Positions 23,101 through 33,372 of a stretch of DNA of 64,000 bases are shown here, in pieces (positions within the stretch are counted from its first letter, which is position 1; every line of letters begins with the position of its first letter). This DNA comes from Styela clava. Its lineage: Eukaryota; Chordata; Ascidiacea; Stolidobranchia; Styelidae. Both the position numbers and the translations under genes were made by a program. Location: assembly GCF_964204865.1 (NCBI RefSeq), contig NC_135250.1:21567395-21631394 (forward strand). The letters are read 5' to 3'. A model generated the notes under the pieces. The model had not been told where the DNA came from and ran no database searches. It worked only from the letters and a program-made list of their open reading frames with translations.

Positions 23101-24794
23101 TCTGTAGACAATTGATGGAAATGATATCAAGAAACTTAACGTATCTTGGGCAAGACAACAGATTGGTATTGTATCGCAAGAACCAGTGCTTTTTGATATA
23201 AGCATCAAGGACAACATTTTGTAAGTTTATTACTACTAGATTTTAAGGTACTCCCGAAGTATGTGAACCAAGATGTCAGACACTGGGACGTAGTATGTGT
23301 ACCAGGTTTTTTATTTTAGTTCTATTACGAGTTCGGGGACTAGCCAAGTGACTCCCGTCGTATTTGTACCTAAAATTATGGCCTAACCCCAACCATCTCT
23401 AGCCATCTTGCGTATTTCAGATTTTTTTTCTTTCGATTAGAATATTGGTCATACATGTACGGTGTTTCACTGGCGCGATTCATTGTTTCCTGATTTGTGG
23501 TGTTATCATCAAATTTTATTCACGGTAAATAACAAATCGGGTTTAATACTAAAACAAACTTAGTAATAATAATTACCAGAATAAATAATAATAATATTAT
23601 GGATTTCGATTTTTGACCAAGAAGTTTTTTTGTCTTTTTTATGTGGACGCAGATATGGTGACATCACGCGGACACACACAGACGAAGAAATTGCATCCGC
23701 TGCTGCTGACGCAAACATTCACGAGTTTATTTCAAGTTTGCCAGAGGTATGCAATAAGAATTATCAGACCTAATATACAAATGGTATCCCTCTACTTGAA
23801 ATAAAAAAAAAACGGTTCACAAAAAAACTGTTAAAAACAAAGACTTCAAATTTGGGGGAAAAGTTTAAAAAGATATATATATTCAAGGTTCTTGAAGAGT
23901 GTTTGAACCATGTATGCGCGGAATTACTAAAAGTGTTGAGGAATATATAGACCGAAATTGTCATGACACTATTTAAAAAATTTTACTAACAGGGTTACGA
24001 CACCAAACTTGGATTCAAGGGCAGACAGTTATCAGGAGGACAAAAACAGAGAATTGCTATTGCGAGAGCTTTGCTGGGAAAACCAAAATTACTGTTGCTT
24101 GATGAAGCAACCTCTGCGTTGGACACAGAAAGCGAAAAGGTAGTGTTTTCCTTTTTATAATTGAATTGATTTTCAATATATATATACATCGGTTTTATTA
24201 CGCTGCTGGCGTAATAGAGATTCGAGTCACATGAAGCCGTATACACAAATGGCAATTATTACTATTCAGGTGGTACAAGAAGCATTGGACAAAGCAAGAC
24301 AAGGTCGCACAAGTATTATCATTGCACACAGATTATCAACAGTCATGAACGCTGACATGATAGCAGTGGTTGACAAAGGAAGGGTCGTTGAAACGGGGAC
24401 ACATAATGAGCTTTTACAACACATGGGCGCCTATCATCGGTAAGTAGTTTAAATATCCCTATGATATAATTGTAATATATATATATATATAAATTAGAAT
24501 ATTTAATCACGGCTGCAATTAGTAACGGACTCGTGTGGTACATTTCATTCATAAATATATATATATACTTTTGTATTTAAAATTCAACGAAAAAGAATGA
24601 AACTATACATAAATACATATTATGTCTTTGATGTAATTGAAGTCAGGGTATACTATCCGAATACAGTGGCATATTGGTAACTAAGTATGGGAAGATTATA
24701 CATATATAGTTGTATCCATGCAATCTGATTCTAAATGACTATGTTTTCACTTTTACATTTTTCCAGCCTGGTCAACGCACAGCTAATGAGTTAG
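11149..24794 (+). CDS. ABCB1: ABCB1-type full ABC exporter (P-glycoprotein)
   Basis: ATP-driven efflux pump of the plasma membrane. Exons: 11149-11180 (provisional), 11267-11384, 11869-12068, 12149-12289, 12682-12786, 12857-13028, 13792-13916, 14342-14561, 15213-15395, 16009-16125, 16676-16888, 17135-17315, 17871-18068, 18689-18801, 19354-19456, 19793-19971, 20178-20388, 20464-20613, 20694-20799, 21347-21487, 21670-21826, 22312-22509, 23108-23220, 23653-23746, 23993-24139, 24270-24439, 24767-24794. All junctions are GT-AG and the phases join without a shift, giving 1304 residues (human about 1280). NBD1: A-loop Y425, Walker [10 protein letters not shown] 451-459, Q-loop Q499, LSGGQ 555-559, Walker B D579 with E580, H611. 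NBD2: Y1071, GHSGCGKST 1097-1105, Q1145, LSGGQ 1203-1207, D1227/E1228, H1259. The order is TMD-NBD-linker-TMD-NBD, with an acidic linker near 706-720. The first extracellular loop has N-glycosylation sequons (NYT, NGT). Whether it is ABCB1, ABCB4, ABCB11 or a lineage-specific copy cannot be settled here. Confidence 0.95.
11400..11506 (+). repeat. Two-copy tandem repeat in an ABC gene intron
   Basis: TCGTAAACTTTTTCAAGTCG begins at 11400 and again at 11451. The second copy carries a small GAGGTC insertion. Both end in CACTTTAGCTATT. The duplication lies just inside the intron after the exon ending at 11384. Confidence 0.8.
13104..13186 (-). repeat. tRNA-derived SINE head
   Basis: On the minus strand an A-box-like TTTAAGTGGTTAAAGC is followed by an anticodon-like hairpin and the B-box-like GGTTCGAATGCC. 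The acceptor stem does not pair, so it is a tRNA-derived retroposon or pseudo-tRNA rather than a working tRNA. It lies in an ABC gene intron. Confidence 0.55.
13303..13575 (+). repeat. Dispersed repeat D, copy 1
   Basis: The segment starts near GGTTCACAACCGGGGGTCC and shares a long run of similarity with 30685-31000: caaaactgattt, ttcctaatttcattncttgataag, ttcactttgttgagcatgan, ggaatnataaa. The ends GGTTCACAACC and GGGGTCACGAAC loosely resemble hAT ends, so a non-autonomous hAT origin is likely but unproven. It is intronic in the ABC gene. Confidence 0.65.
13972..14170 (+). repeat. tRNA-derived SINE-B, copy 1
   Basis: A tRNA-like head contains GTGGCTCATTGTGCTAAGC (A-box region) and GGTACGAATCCC (B-box, close to GGTTCGANTCC). 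A long variable part between them suggests a Leu/Ser-type tRNA ancestor. The order of ATACGCTCG, CTCTGA, AATCCCATG and GTATGTGCG is shared with the minus-strand copy at 57668-57765. It is intronic in the ABC gene. Confidence 0.65.
15661..15720 (+). repeat. SINE-A fragment
   Basis: CATCTATCTCACCCAAGGTC followed by TAATAAATTG and GGGTAATGCC matches the 3' segment of the SINE-A copies at 1-75 and 34443-34655. Confidence 0.5.
16330..16484. repeat. Inverted-repeat element with ACAGCCAACTGATATACATA units
   Basis: CATATACAGCCAACTGATAT is repeated directly at 16355-16400. It is mirrored by GGCTGTATATGTATATCAAG then TTGCC at the right end, giving a hairpin-forming intronic MITE. A related decayed set of units lies at 19575-19660. 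Confidence 0.6.
18170..18330 (+). repeat. Retroposon 3'-tail repeat, copy 1
   Basis: TTTATTGCAATTTGTATGT, then a GTATGGTGA(A)AAATAAACTA run and CTGATTACTG, are shared in order with 32860-32985. An AATAAACT-containing end with a short direct repeat (CTGATTA) suggests a non-LTR retrotransposon or SINE 3' terminus. It is intronic in the ABC gene. Confidence 0.55.
19575..19660 (+). repeat. Decayed ACAGCCAACT repeat cluster
   Basis: Several imperfect copies of ATACAGCCAACTCATGCATA-like units lie in an ABC gene intron and are related to 16330-16484. Confidence 0.45.
20905..21107 (+). mobile_element. TTTGAACCCA MITE, copy 1, with 9-bp target duplication
   Basis: The 203-bp element begins GGTGACCGTATATTTGAACC and ends GGGTTCAAATGCAATGGAAC+C. 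The imperfect inverted ends share GGT..CC and ATTTGAACCCA. It is flanked on both sides by ACTGTCCGC (20896-20904 and 21108-21116), a clean 9-bp direct repeat. No coding capacity. A second copy in opposite orientation lies at 53268-53464. It sits in an ABC gene intron. Nine-bp duplications are usual for Mutator-like elements and are seen in some other groups, so the superfamily is not settled. Confidence 0.85.
23248..23412. repeat. GAAGTATGTGCACC-type MITE, partial copy
   Basis: It starts GGTACTCCCGAAGTATGTGA and contains the shared interior ATTACGAGTTCGGGGAC. The right end is decayed. It is intronic in the ABC gene. Confidence 0.55.
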
Positions 24795-26173
24795 CAGTAG
24801 ATTGAACTTTAGAACTGGAAATGTCGACAAAACGTGGGTCCATGACGTCTTCGAAGTTGCTCCCAACAAGCAAAGTCAACAAAGTTATCTAGATTGGATT
24901 TTAACCTTAAAAATGTGCTAGTTTTGTTCGAAAATCAAAATTATATATGTTTACTAAACTTAAGGGTCAGAGTTATATGCCACACTATAGCATATAAGGG
25001 TAATTATGTACATCGTACGGATGGGAACTCAGATATAATTATTTCAATCAGTGCCAAACGTCTTGAGAATATAAATTTTAATTTGATAATGACTGGGTGG
25101 AACATGTTATGTTCTTAAAACTGGTGTAATTTGATTCCTACGAAAGTCTTTGTTCGAATTTTGGGAAAAATTAACTTTGTTCTGATGATTTCAACATGAA
25201 ATGGGGTAGCCTACATTTGGGGGTTAGTTGCTATAACACTTTCACTCCTATTCGGATCAGACTAATCTAGTCAGACCATGTTTTTGTACACATGGTATAA
25301 AATTTAAATACTAGGAGTTCAATAAAATAGAACCGGTGCCAATAATCATTTATATATTCATATTTAATTATGTTATTCTTAAATATATATTGTGACGCAA
25401 AAAAATTCTCGCTTTTACGTAGCGTTCCGACCGATAGCCTATAGTGCAGACTTTCTCAGTCGATCAGTTAGTACAGGCAAGGATCGACTAACACACAGAA
25501 AATCGGTACATTACTAGAAGATGAAGTTAGCACTTATAACTTAGTGAAACGCTATTCCTGTATTTTGTTTTGGAAAACGTTTTTGTTTATATATCAAACG
25601 ATCATACATTACGTTCATTTCAACTAAACAACTTAAATATCCTTATATTACGTGGTTAAATTAAAAATTTCCAACGAAATTGTTGGGTCTTGAAATTTCT
25701 CCATTTTACTATTTGGCCTCACCTAAAAAAAAACGACCACCAACCACCTGATAGGCGGGAAATTATGAGCCACTTTTCTTTGTACTTCATCTCCTAGCAA
25801 ATGATGGAAAGCATTAACTGCATGCAATTCGGTGTTGACGTGACTGGAATCACAGATCACTTGGATAGTCTCTAGAATTTGGCACAAGCAACCCCCAAAA
25901 GCATTGCGATGTATGACTCCATTCTAACGAGACTCCATACGAGCGAATCCTCAAAAGTATGGGGTAGTTCATCTTCGTGTTCAGCCTAAATTTGGTTTTG
26001 TACGATGAAATATACGCCTGTACTCTAAATCGCAGGAGTGTGTGTCTCTTTTACTTATTTTTTCTAGGATCAGTAGGACAGTAGAACCAACTACTGAAAA
26101 AACGAACAATTCAACGGCCAAGATTGGCCAAAGCGTGTCGTCATAAAATAAATGATATCCTGAAACTATAGAG
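24795..26173. other. ABC gene 3' UTR and intergenic DNA
   Basis: No further exon is seen. AATAAA at 25321-25326, about 530 nt after the stop codon at 24792-24794, is the best polyadenylation signal I find for the ABC transporter gene. Confidence 0.4.
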
Positions 26174-28505
26174 CAGTGGTTCTCAAACTTTTTTAGTCCC
26201 AGAGCCGCATTTCAAACCTCAAAGTTATGAAGAGCCGCACAAAAACAACGCATGGTAAAATAGCAACAAACCTTGAGCGCGTATTTAAAATACCAAGTCA
26301 TCGTAACAACTAGGGCTGGGCAAAATATTCGACTAATAAAATATTCGAATGGCATTTTACTATTCGAATATCCGGTACCACGTGACCTGCGCCGCTCTGC
26401 TCGGACACCGAACTCGCGCGTCTCCAACTCAATCGTGAATTGTGCGACATTTCCCAACGGTGCTAGCTATCAGAAAAAAAACGACAAATTTGAAGTCGTT
26501 GTTTTTGCGTTATGTGCTTATCTTTGCACTTAACGTATCGTTTCAATTCCATATTTTGCAAAAAACTTACCGACCGTCCCGTAAATTTAGAAACGTCAAA
26601 CCAGATTTTTGGGTATTTAAAATAAATTTTCCAGATTTTAAACTCCGCATGCTTGGTGACAGCCATTTCTTGCATTACCGAACATAAAGTTGATTAAAAC
26701 TAAATGTTAAAATCATAAAATGACTTTTCGGCGTTTCGTGGTGAAAAAGGCGATTTTAGGTCGTTAGAAAACTCTACTTAGAAAACACTAGTTATATAAA
26801 TAGCGTGGATTTAAAAATGACCAAAAGTTTTTTCAAAAGCTGGTATGAGTTACTTGTATGAAAAACACTCATTAAGTTGTAACCAGATAAGAATTGTCAT
26901 GTCCTATTCCCTTTATAGCACTTTGTATTAGCTCTTTAGTGATCCCTTCCATTCTTGACCAAGTAATGTTTCGAATATGTAAAAATTTTACTCGACCATG
27001 CATGGCCGTTGAGCCAAGAGTAGAACGTAAAATCAATCGTGAATTTCGTTGTAACAACGCACACTGACTCGTTCACGAATTGTTGCGTCTATTATCATCA
27101 AAAATGATTACAATTGTTAAATTTTGAAGCATTTGGGCAGTGGTAATTAAGCCTTATTAAGGCATGACATAATCAAAATCATTAAGAGAAGTGCTGAATT
27201 TACAAATTCCGTAAAAAAAATTGAGCATTTCTCAGTAGGTATTTTAGCTATAATAACCATCGGGGTGTTGAAAACGTTAAAACTTATTAGGAAGGAATTA
27301 GTAATAATTAGCGTCTGAGCCTCTATCAGGCACAAATGCCTTGAAATGCCTTTATTGCCAATTTATTTAATCGCTATTTTAAATCAACGTTCAGGATTCA
27401 CGCAATCGTAAATTTGCTAGGTTTATCTAGCTAATACTAAAATAACACGAACACCATAGAAAAGCAGGAGAAACTCAATTATCATTTTAATAAACATCTG
27501 CGTCTCGGTTACCGTTCACACACGCACGGTTAATTTACAGGTGATGATAAGAAAGATCAAATCCAAGGCAGAGGATAAAACTCAGAATAAAATTAATTTG
27601 GTTTTGAAATCAGCCCTTAATGTATTCAACAGCTATCGCTGATGTGAACGCAAGGGTATACTAAAAATATGAAACTTCGATATTCGGCGACCCCTTATTC
27701 TTGCAAAAAACGAGAAAAGGCGAGAATATAGAATACCAACTTTAGGATATCGCCGCCGAAACGATCGCGGTGACAAAGACAATCAGCGATTCTGTTGAAA
27801 TTAACCATTAACCAGTAAAAAATCGCTTTATTGTCGACTTTTCAATGTTTCTATTAATTTCCAAGTGGAGTATCGACCTCCGACGTTCTGAATCCCTGTA
27901 ATGTATAAAAAAAAAATATTCATTATTCGACTATTCGGTATTCGTTAAAAATATTCAAATTATTCGATTCGAAAAAAGATTCTATTTTGCCCACCCTAGA
28001 CTAACACCCATTCAATTTGGCTTTGGTTCCTAATAAGTTTGTCAAAGCGGGTCGTAATCGTGGAGGATGCAAGGTGCAGTAGCTGCTTGAGATGATCGCC
28101 AGATATTTCGGGACTATTTTCGATTACTGGAACAAAATTAAAATGCTCTAGAAATTAAAATAATCATTGAGTTATTTGATTTATACATAATATTAGAAAA
28201 TGCGACAAAAACTGAAAATCCACGAAAGCAAGCCAATGATTACAGCCATGTCTAAAGTCTTTCCAAGTGAAAAGTGTCTGAGTTGCCGCGAAAACTCTTA
28301 CTGTTGCGTCACTATTGCTTCTTGTAGATTAGTCAACGCTACGCAAATAAACACGGGGAATCCATTCGACTAACAAATAGACTTCCGCATTTTAATTTCA
28401 AGTCAATGATTAGTTTCCAATGAAAATTTTCTTCGAAAGTAATTAATTTTTGAGGCATTAACATGAGCCGCAGGAAAGGTTGTTGAGAGCCGCACGCGTA
28501 TTATT
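26174..28505 (+). mobile_element. hAT-like element with CAGTGGTTCTCAAAC end, host of a nested element
   Basis: CAGTGGTTCTCAAACTTTTT at 26174 is a classic hAT-type end, followed by AGAGCCGCA. Related GAGCCGCA motifs recur near 28465-28500, suggesting the body continues after the nested insertion at 26310-27999. The mirror-image right terminus is not found; a MITE begins at about 28529. No transposase frame remains. Confidence 0.5.
26310..27999 (+). mobile_element. Nested hAT-like element rich in ATTCGAATA
   Basis: The left end is CTAGGGCTGGGCAAAATATT and the right end is TATTTTGCCCACCCTAG, an inverted pair with one mismatch in the first 17. Both subterminal zones are rich in TATTCGAAT-type palindromes. 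Flanks CGTAACAA and ACTAACAC share only TAACA, so the target duplication is decayed or absent. No coding frame of note in about 1.7 kb, so it is non-autonomous. The element at 36718-37074 has related ends. Confidence 0.65.
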
Positions 28506-28528
28506 TGAGGTATTTATCTGATGGGAAG

Positions 28529-28722
28529 CTGTGTGTACCAGGTTAGGCCATCATTTTATTCCTGTTTTAGTTTTATTACGAGCTCGGGGACTGTCTGTGT
28601 TAGCCAAGAGAATATACCCCCTACCCATAGGTTTCAGTCCCTTTACACAACTTGATGTAAAGTAGGCGAACAAAATTAGTTACCCCCATATTAGTACGCA
28701 CACTTCTAGAGCGACCAAATTT
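28529..28722. repeat. GAAGTATGTGCACC-type MITE, copy
   Basis: It shares with 3965-4185 the run TGTACCAGGTTAGG, ACGAGCTCGGGGACTGTCTG, CCCTACCCATAG and TTACACAACTTGATGTAAAG. It ends in ACGCACACTTCTAGAGCGAC. Confidence 0.65.
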
Positions 28723-29424
28723 TTGTCCAGTATCGTTGCCATAATCCAAAAACCAATGCAGTTGATCAAGTATACAAAACCGATTGCAATGCACAGTTAT
28801 AGAAATCTTGCTCAAAAATATGATCACCCCTGAATTCTGAAATTCCAAACCCTGTCGTTGTTAGTCTCAAAAACTAAGCCAGCGATTTGAAACCGTTTTC
28901 GATAAATTCCTCCCTTTGCCACGTTCTCGGGCGAACCTCGATGAGATGTTGATAAACGGAAAAAAATGTATCCACATGGCATTTAATATTAACGTGAAGG
29001 TAAATCTTGCATATTAGATATTATCGGTTTAAGTGGATGCTTGGCAGGAGACAAGCTTACATGCGACGTAGTATTTACATTCAATACATTGTGCTGTTGG
29101 CCCAAAAATAATCCCTGCCGTAATGAAATCACATTTGACGTGACCAGAGTCATATTTTTCCTCTACAACTTTTCAAGCTTTTATTTTATTTCTTTCACTT
29201 CGTTACCTTTTCTTTTGCTATTTTGTGACTGGCGAGCCAAGTAGATCTATTCCACATATTTAAGATAGATCAAGCTACAGACAACAGACTGCCGTCTGCC
29301 GTCTGGGTCGGACGTGTTTTTGTTGCTCTGTTAGATGAAAGATCAATCAATGCTGTTGGACTGAGAATGCTACGCGCTGTGTGTTTCGGTATTTACTATT
29401 AGATTTGTATCTCGTGATATCAAC

Positions 29425-29523
29425 ATGATCAAGGCCCATCCACCGGAATTAAAGAAGTTTATGGATAAAAGATTGGATTTAAAGTTTGTGTTTGGCAGTC
29501 GTCGGGTGCGGTCGCATTTTTGA
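29425..29523 (+). pseudogene. SNRPG: Decayed copy of Sm protein G (SNRPG)
   Basis: An ATG at 29425 opens M-I-then KAHPPELKKFMDKRLDLK, nearly the N-terminus of the spliceosomal Sm protein G, whose first residues are known to be very strongly conserved. Similarity weakens after residue 20 (GSRRV against the family's GGRHV). The frame then stops at 29521-29523 after 32 residues, against about 76 in the intact protein. A shifted frame just beyond offers only a faint continuation. I found no later exons to 30.2 kb. The best reading is a truncated pseudogene, either processed or a partial genomic copy. A functional U snRNP core gene presumably lies elsewhere. Confidence 0.7.
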
Positions 29524-30381
29524 ACGGCGCAGAAAGATTAGATTGACAACAATGAACCAGCACTTAAGGAATATCAACAAGTAAAGGCCGAAATATGAAA
29601 TTACATGGCAGCATAAAGGCAACATACGGACATCATAACAGAATCGAAAGATGAATACAACAGGGATTGATTCAGATATTTTATTTTGTGACAAAGAGTA
29701 TGATATACTGCTATTTCTAGAAATTCCGCTTGAATACTGAGTATTCAACTATATATGTGTAAATAGTTTGCAGTGTAACATTTTTAAACATTCATTTAGT
29801 GGCATATTTTTGATTTGTTCTCTCTGTGTGTATACCGGTACTGTTTTAACAATGTTGGCCACGTCAATGTATCAATTAGGCTACAGACCTGCTCACGTGT
29901 GATTAGTGTTTTTCCTAATAATTGCTTTTATGAGTGTCCGCACACCGAATTTGCCGCCATGGTTTTGCGTTTGTTTGTATATTAAACCACTTATCACCTT
30001 TTCCGCAATGCCCAATCTAGCAATCAGTGTAGTTTTTCATGGCTTGGTTTTTCTTAAAGCTTTCATGGCTTCATGAGTATGACTATCGTCGCAAATTTAT
30101 TACATTCCACTCCCCACATTATCTTTGCATGAGGTTGTAGGTATTGGTCATTATCAACGTAATTGTTGAAAAAGAGTACAACAGCCCGAAAGTTTATTAC
30201 TATCGTGTATTTTGTTTTCTAAGTTTGGCCCAAGCCTCATTTAATTGGGCTTGTGTTTTTGTGTGCGTGCTGGTGGGCAGGCACATGAGATACTTCATGT
30301 TTTAAACTTTTTTGTAGGTTTTGCTTGCCCTCCAGAATTCTCCATTTTAAATTTAGGTTTGTTATGGAGTTTTCGAAATAA

Positions 30382-30382
30382 A

Positions 30383-30425
<43 letters not shown>

Positions 30426-30442
30426 AACTATCTATCTATCTA
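30382..30442 (+). repeat. (CTAT)n microsatellite
   Basis: About fourteen CTAT units with one AAACTAT interruption near 30425-30429. They directly follow GAAATAAACTAT, so they may be the 3' tail of a non-LTR retroposon whose body lies to the left. Confidence 0.9.
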
Positions 30443-30684
30443 TGGTGCATACATACAAAAGGCGGATATTTTTGGTGGAAGTACTCAAGTACCCCCAAAT
30501 AACAAGAATCTAGAACTAAAGCAATTGGTTATAAACATTTCAGGAACTCAAGGATTAGTTGAATAGTTTGATTACCATTTATTGTTTGATTGCACAAACT
30601 GTAAATATACATAAAAGCAAACCTAACACTGGCAAAACAAAATGATCTTCAAGTTCAGCAAGTTTATTAACAGTGGAAAATCTG

Positions 30685-31000
30685 TAAGTGGTTCGCAACA
30701 GAGGGTCCGGCCACACAAAGGGGCCAAAGATCAGTTGGAGTGGGGTGACAATGCTAGGTGCAAAACTGATTTCATTTTCCCCTTTACAAGAAAAGACCCC
30801 ATTCTTCCTAGTTTCATTACTTGATAAGGTTATTTCACAGGCTTTTGTTCACTTTGTTGAGCATGAATTCTTTGAACATACCGGTAATGGGATTTTGAAT
30901 CTATGAATCAAATGACACTATAAATACCACTGGAATAATAAAGAGAGGGACATGAGTACTGAAAGCCTCTAAAAGGGAGACACAAGCCTTTTCATCCGAT
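30685..31000 (+). repeat. Dispersed repeat D, copy 2
   Basis: Same order of conserved blocks as 13303-13575, including GTGCAAAACTGATTTCATTT and CACTTTGTTGAGCATGAATT. Same strand orientation. Confidence 0.65.
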
Positions 31001-32859
31001 TAAAGTGGATCCAGAACTTTCTTCGCCATTGCCAGCTCCACTGTCGACTTGATCCAGAGTACCTGAAATATATAATTTTGGAATTTATCGTGTAATCAAA
31101 CAAATATTTTTACCTATGTATGTTACATGGTCCCAGCCTTACAAAAAGTATTTACTGTATTTTTAATTTCACCCAATATATCAAAGAGCGAGCTTTTGCT
31201 AAAATATTGACCTAAATCAAAAATTTTAGGTATCATTCTCTTATTAAATGACAATTGTCCTGCTATATGCATTTACAATCAGTCATGCTTCCAATGCAAA
31301 GCTCATATTGTCTTTTCTCACCATGACCTCTTTATTACCTATTTACTACTATGAATTGTTTCTTTTTAGATAAGATAAGATTTTATTTCGATTCATTCGC
31401 AAAAACAAAATGAACATATATACACAAGAGATTAAGGCGAAGAATCTGGAAAGTGAACAAAACCTAATAAAATAGGTTTAAAACGTATTAAACGCGTTCA
31501 CTTACCAAAGAAGAAAGAAATGAGTCACAAACACAAACATGAATATTGACGGCAGTCATTACTCAGGCGTTTCACTTGATAATCAGGTTGCGTGCAATCT
31601 TTTCAAAAACAAAAAAGTGAATTAAATATCCGCTGTGCGTGTGATGCGGCATGTAAACAAACAGTCCGAAAAATCCTAGTTGGAGGTGCGAATGCATGTT
31701 TCCGTTCCATGCTCAAACATATATCTTGTAAAATCTACTAAAACGTTAACACACCAATGTAAAAATCGATTGTGAATTTTCTAATATCAGTTCGTGCAGT
31801 TTAACCGTAGTAGTATATATTTACGGTTTAACATTTGTATATCCGGTCTTCTCCATATTTGAGCAGAGCATAATTTCGTCCATCACAAAATCTTCCATTT
31901 TGCACATTTCCAGTTCATCATTAAAAAATCTGCTATTTCTGTTATTTGTTTATTGATGTCACTAAGTCTGGGATTCACTTCTCGAATGCATATCTTCGGC
32001 TCGAGGTAGCCACGTCCTCACGCGACGGCGGTCGGTACTGAAAGATATTTGATTCATCTCTGCTTGACCCACTGTGTGAATGAGAGGATATCATGTAAGA
32101 AGAAACCATGCATAGTTCATGCACTGTGATGTCATGTAATATAGTCAGTATATATTGGTAATATTTGAGCCTGATCTAAGTTACTAAGATCTTGGTCTCT
32201 GGCACCCTTAATAACATCATTTTAATGTTAAACCATATTCGATTGTAATTTTTTTTTTTTATCTTTGTACATTTGGCATCGTTATGTCATAAACTGACTG
32301 ACATTAGATTTTTATCAATCTACCTACCTTTGCTTTTTCCATGTTCTGTATGAAGTGGTTAGTTCCACATGAAATTTAATCCTACCTTGATCTTGTAGAA
32401 TACCATTTATTCATTGATCATGTGCCTTCCAGTTACACACTGAAGTTCAATTTTCTTACCATAAAAGGTTAAATTATTTATGACTACCGGTACTACCGTT
32501 GCATGCATACCATACTACTGGTAGGCTTCCTGTTCGTGAAACTTCATTTTTACCATTGATACCTAAACAACTGTAGCCCTGCACCATACAATGTTCTACA
32601 TACGACCACAGTCACCTTACAATGGTACCATTGTGACTTTACCTCAAAGCAGCTATCGTCATGGCTACTTAAATAATTGGTGCACGGAGTCGTTTCTTGT
32701 TTTGTTGTTGTTGAAACGCGAGATTACTGGGCATACCTGGTTGGAATGCCTTGACGTATTTATATTTATTTTCAAATTAATGTATATATGATACTGTATA
32801 TACACAGTTCGACTTTTTTTTGTTATTATTTCCTCGTTAGACTTGCTTATGGGTGCCGC
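31001..32859. other. Intergenic AT-rich DNA, nothing identified
   Basis: No supported exon. A TTTTATTTCGATTC stretch near 31380 resembles retroposon tails on the minus strand, as at 45905 and 38430, but no boundaries are visible. Confidence 0.3.
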
Positions 32860-32985
32860 TGCTCGATAACCAAATTTGGTTTCTCGCAGCTCCCCTCACC
32901 CTGAAATGCCTTTTATTTATTTATTGCAATTTGTATATCAAGTGTGCATTTAGTATGGTGAGAAAATAAACTACTGATTACTGAA
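32860..32985 (+). repeat. Retroposon 3'-tail repeat, copy 2
   Basis: Shares GATAACCA..TTGGTTTCT, TTATTGCAATTTGTAT, and the terminal AATAAACTACTGATTACTG with 18170-18330. Confidence 0.55.
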
Positions 32986-33349
32986 AGGTTGAGAAGGCTC
33001 ATCTAAATCGGTATTTGATTAAAATTAAACACTATACATATATTATTATGAACTGTCAAATTTGAAGGAAAACTTGCCTAACCCTAACTTTTGGAAGTTG
33101 ACAAACAGCAAGTAATATGATTAAAAGTTTTTTAACCAAAAAAGCACCAAAAATAATTGACACATTTCATAGATGAACTGTAGAAATAGGTATACATTAC
33201 AAGTAATATAAATTGCTAATCAGTAACTAGCAAGCCAAGAGGTGATTAAATATTATGTATAAAACTTAAGCACCAAGTTATGTATAAAACAAAACTAAAA
33301 ACGTCAACAATGCACTGCTTTACATCTTATACACAAACCATAGGCACTT

Positions 33350-33355
33350 TTTATT
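33350..33355 (-). other. Polyadenylation signal of the D-serine dehydratase gene
   Basis: AATAAA on the minus strand, 18 nt after the stop codon at 33373-33375. Very close to the stop, which implies a short 3' UTR. Confidence 0.45.
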
Positions 33356-33372
33356 AAGCAACAATTAGAATT

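Noticed and set aside
30382..30442. CTAT array considered as a CRISPR-like or satellite array
   Set aside because: Simple tetranucleotide microsatellite without spacers.
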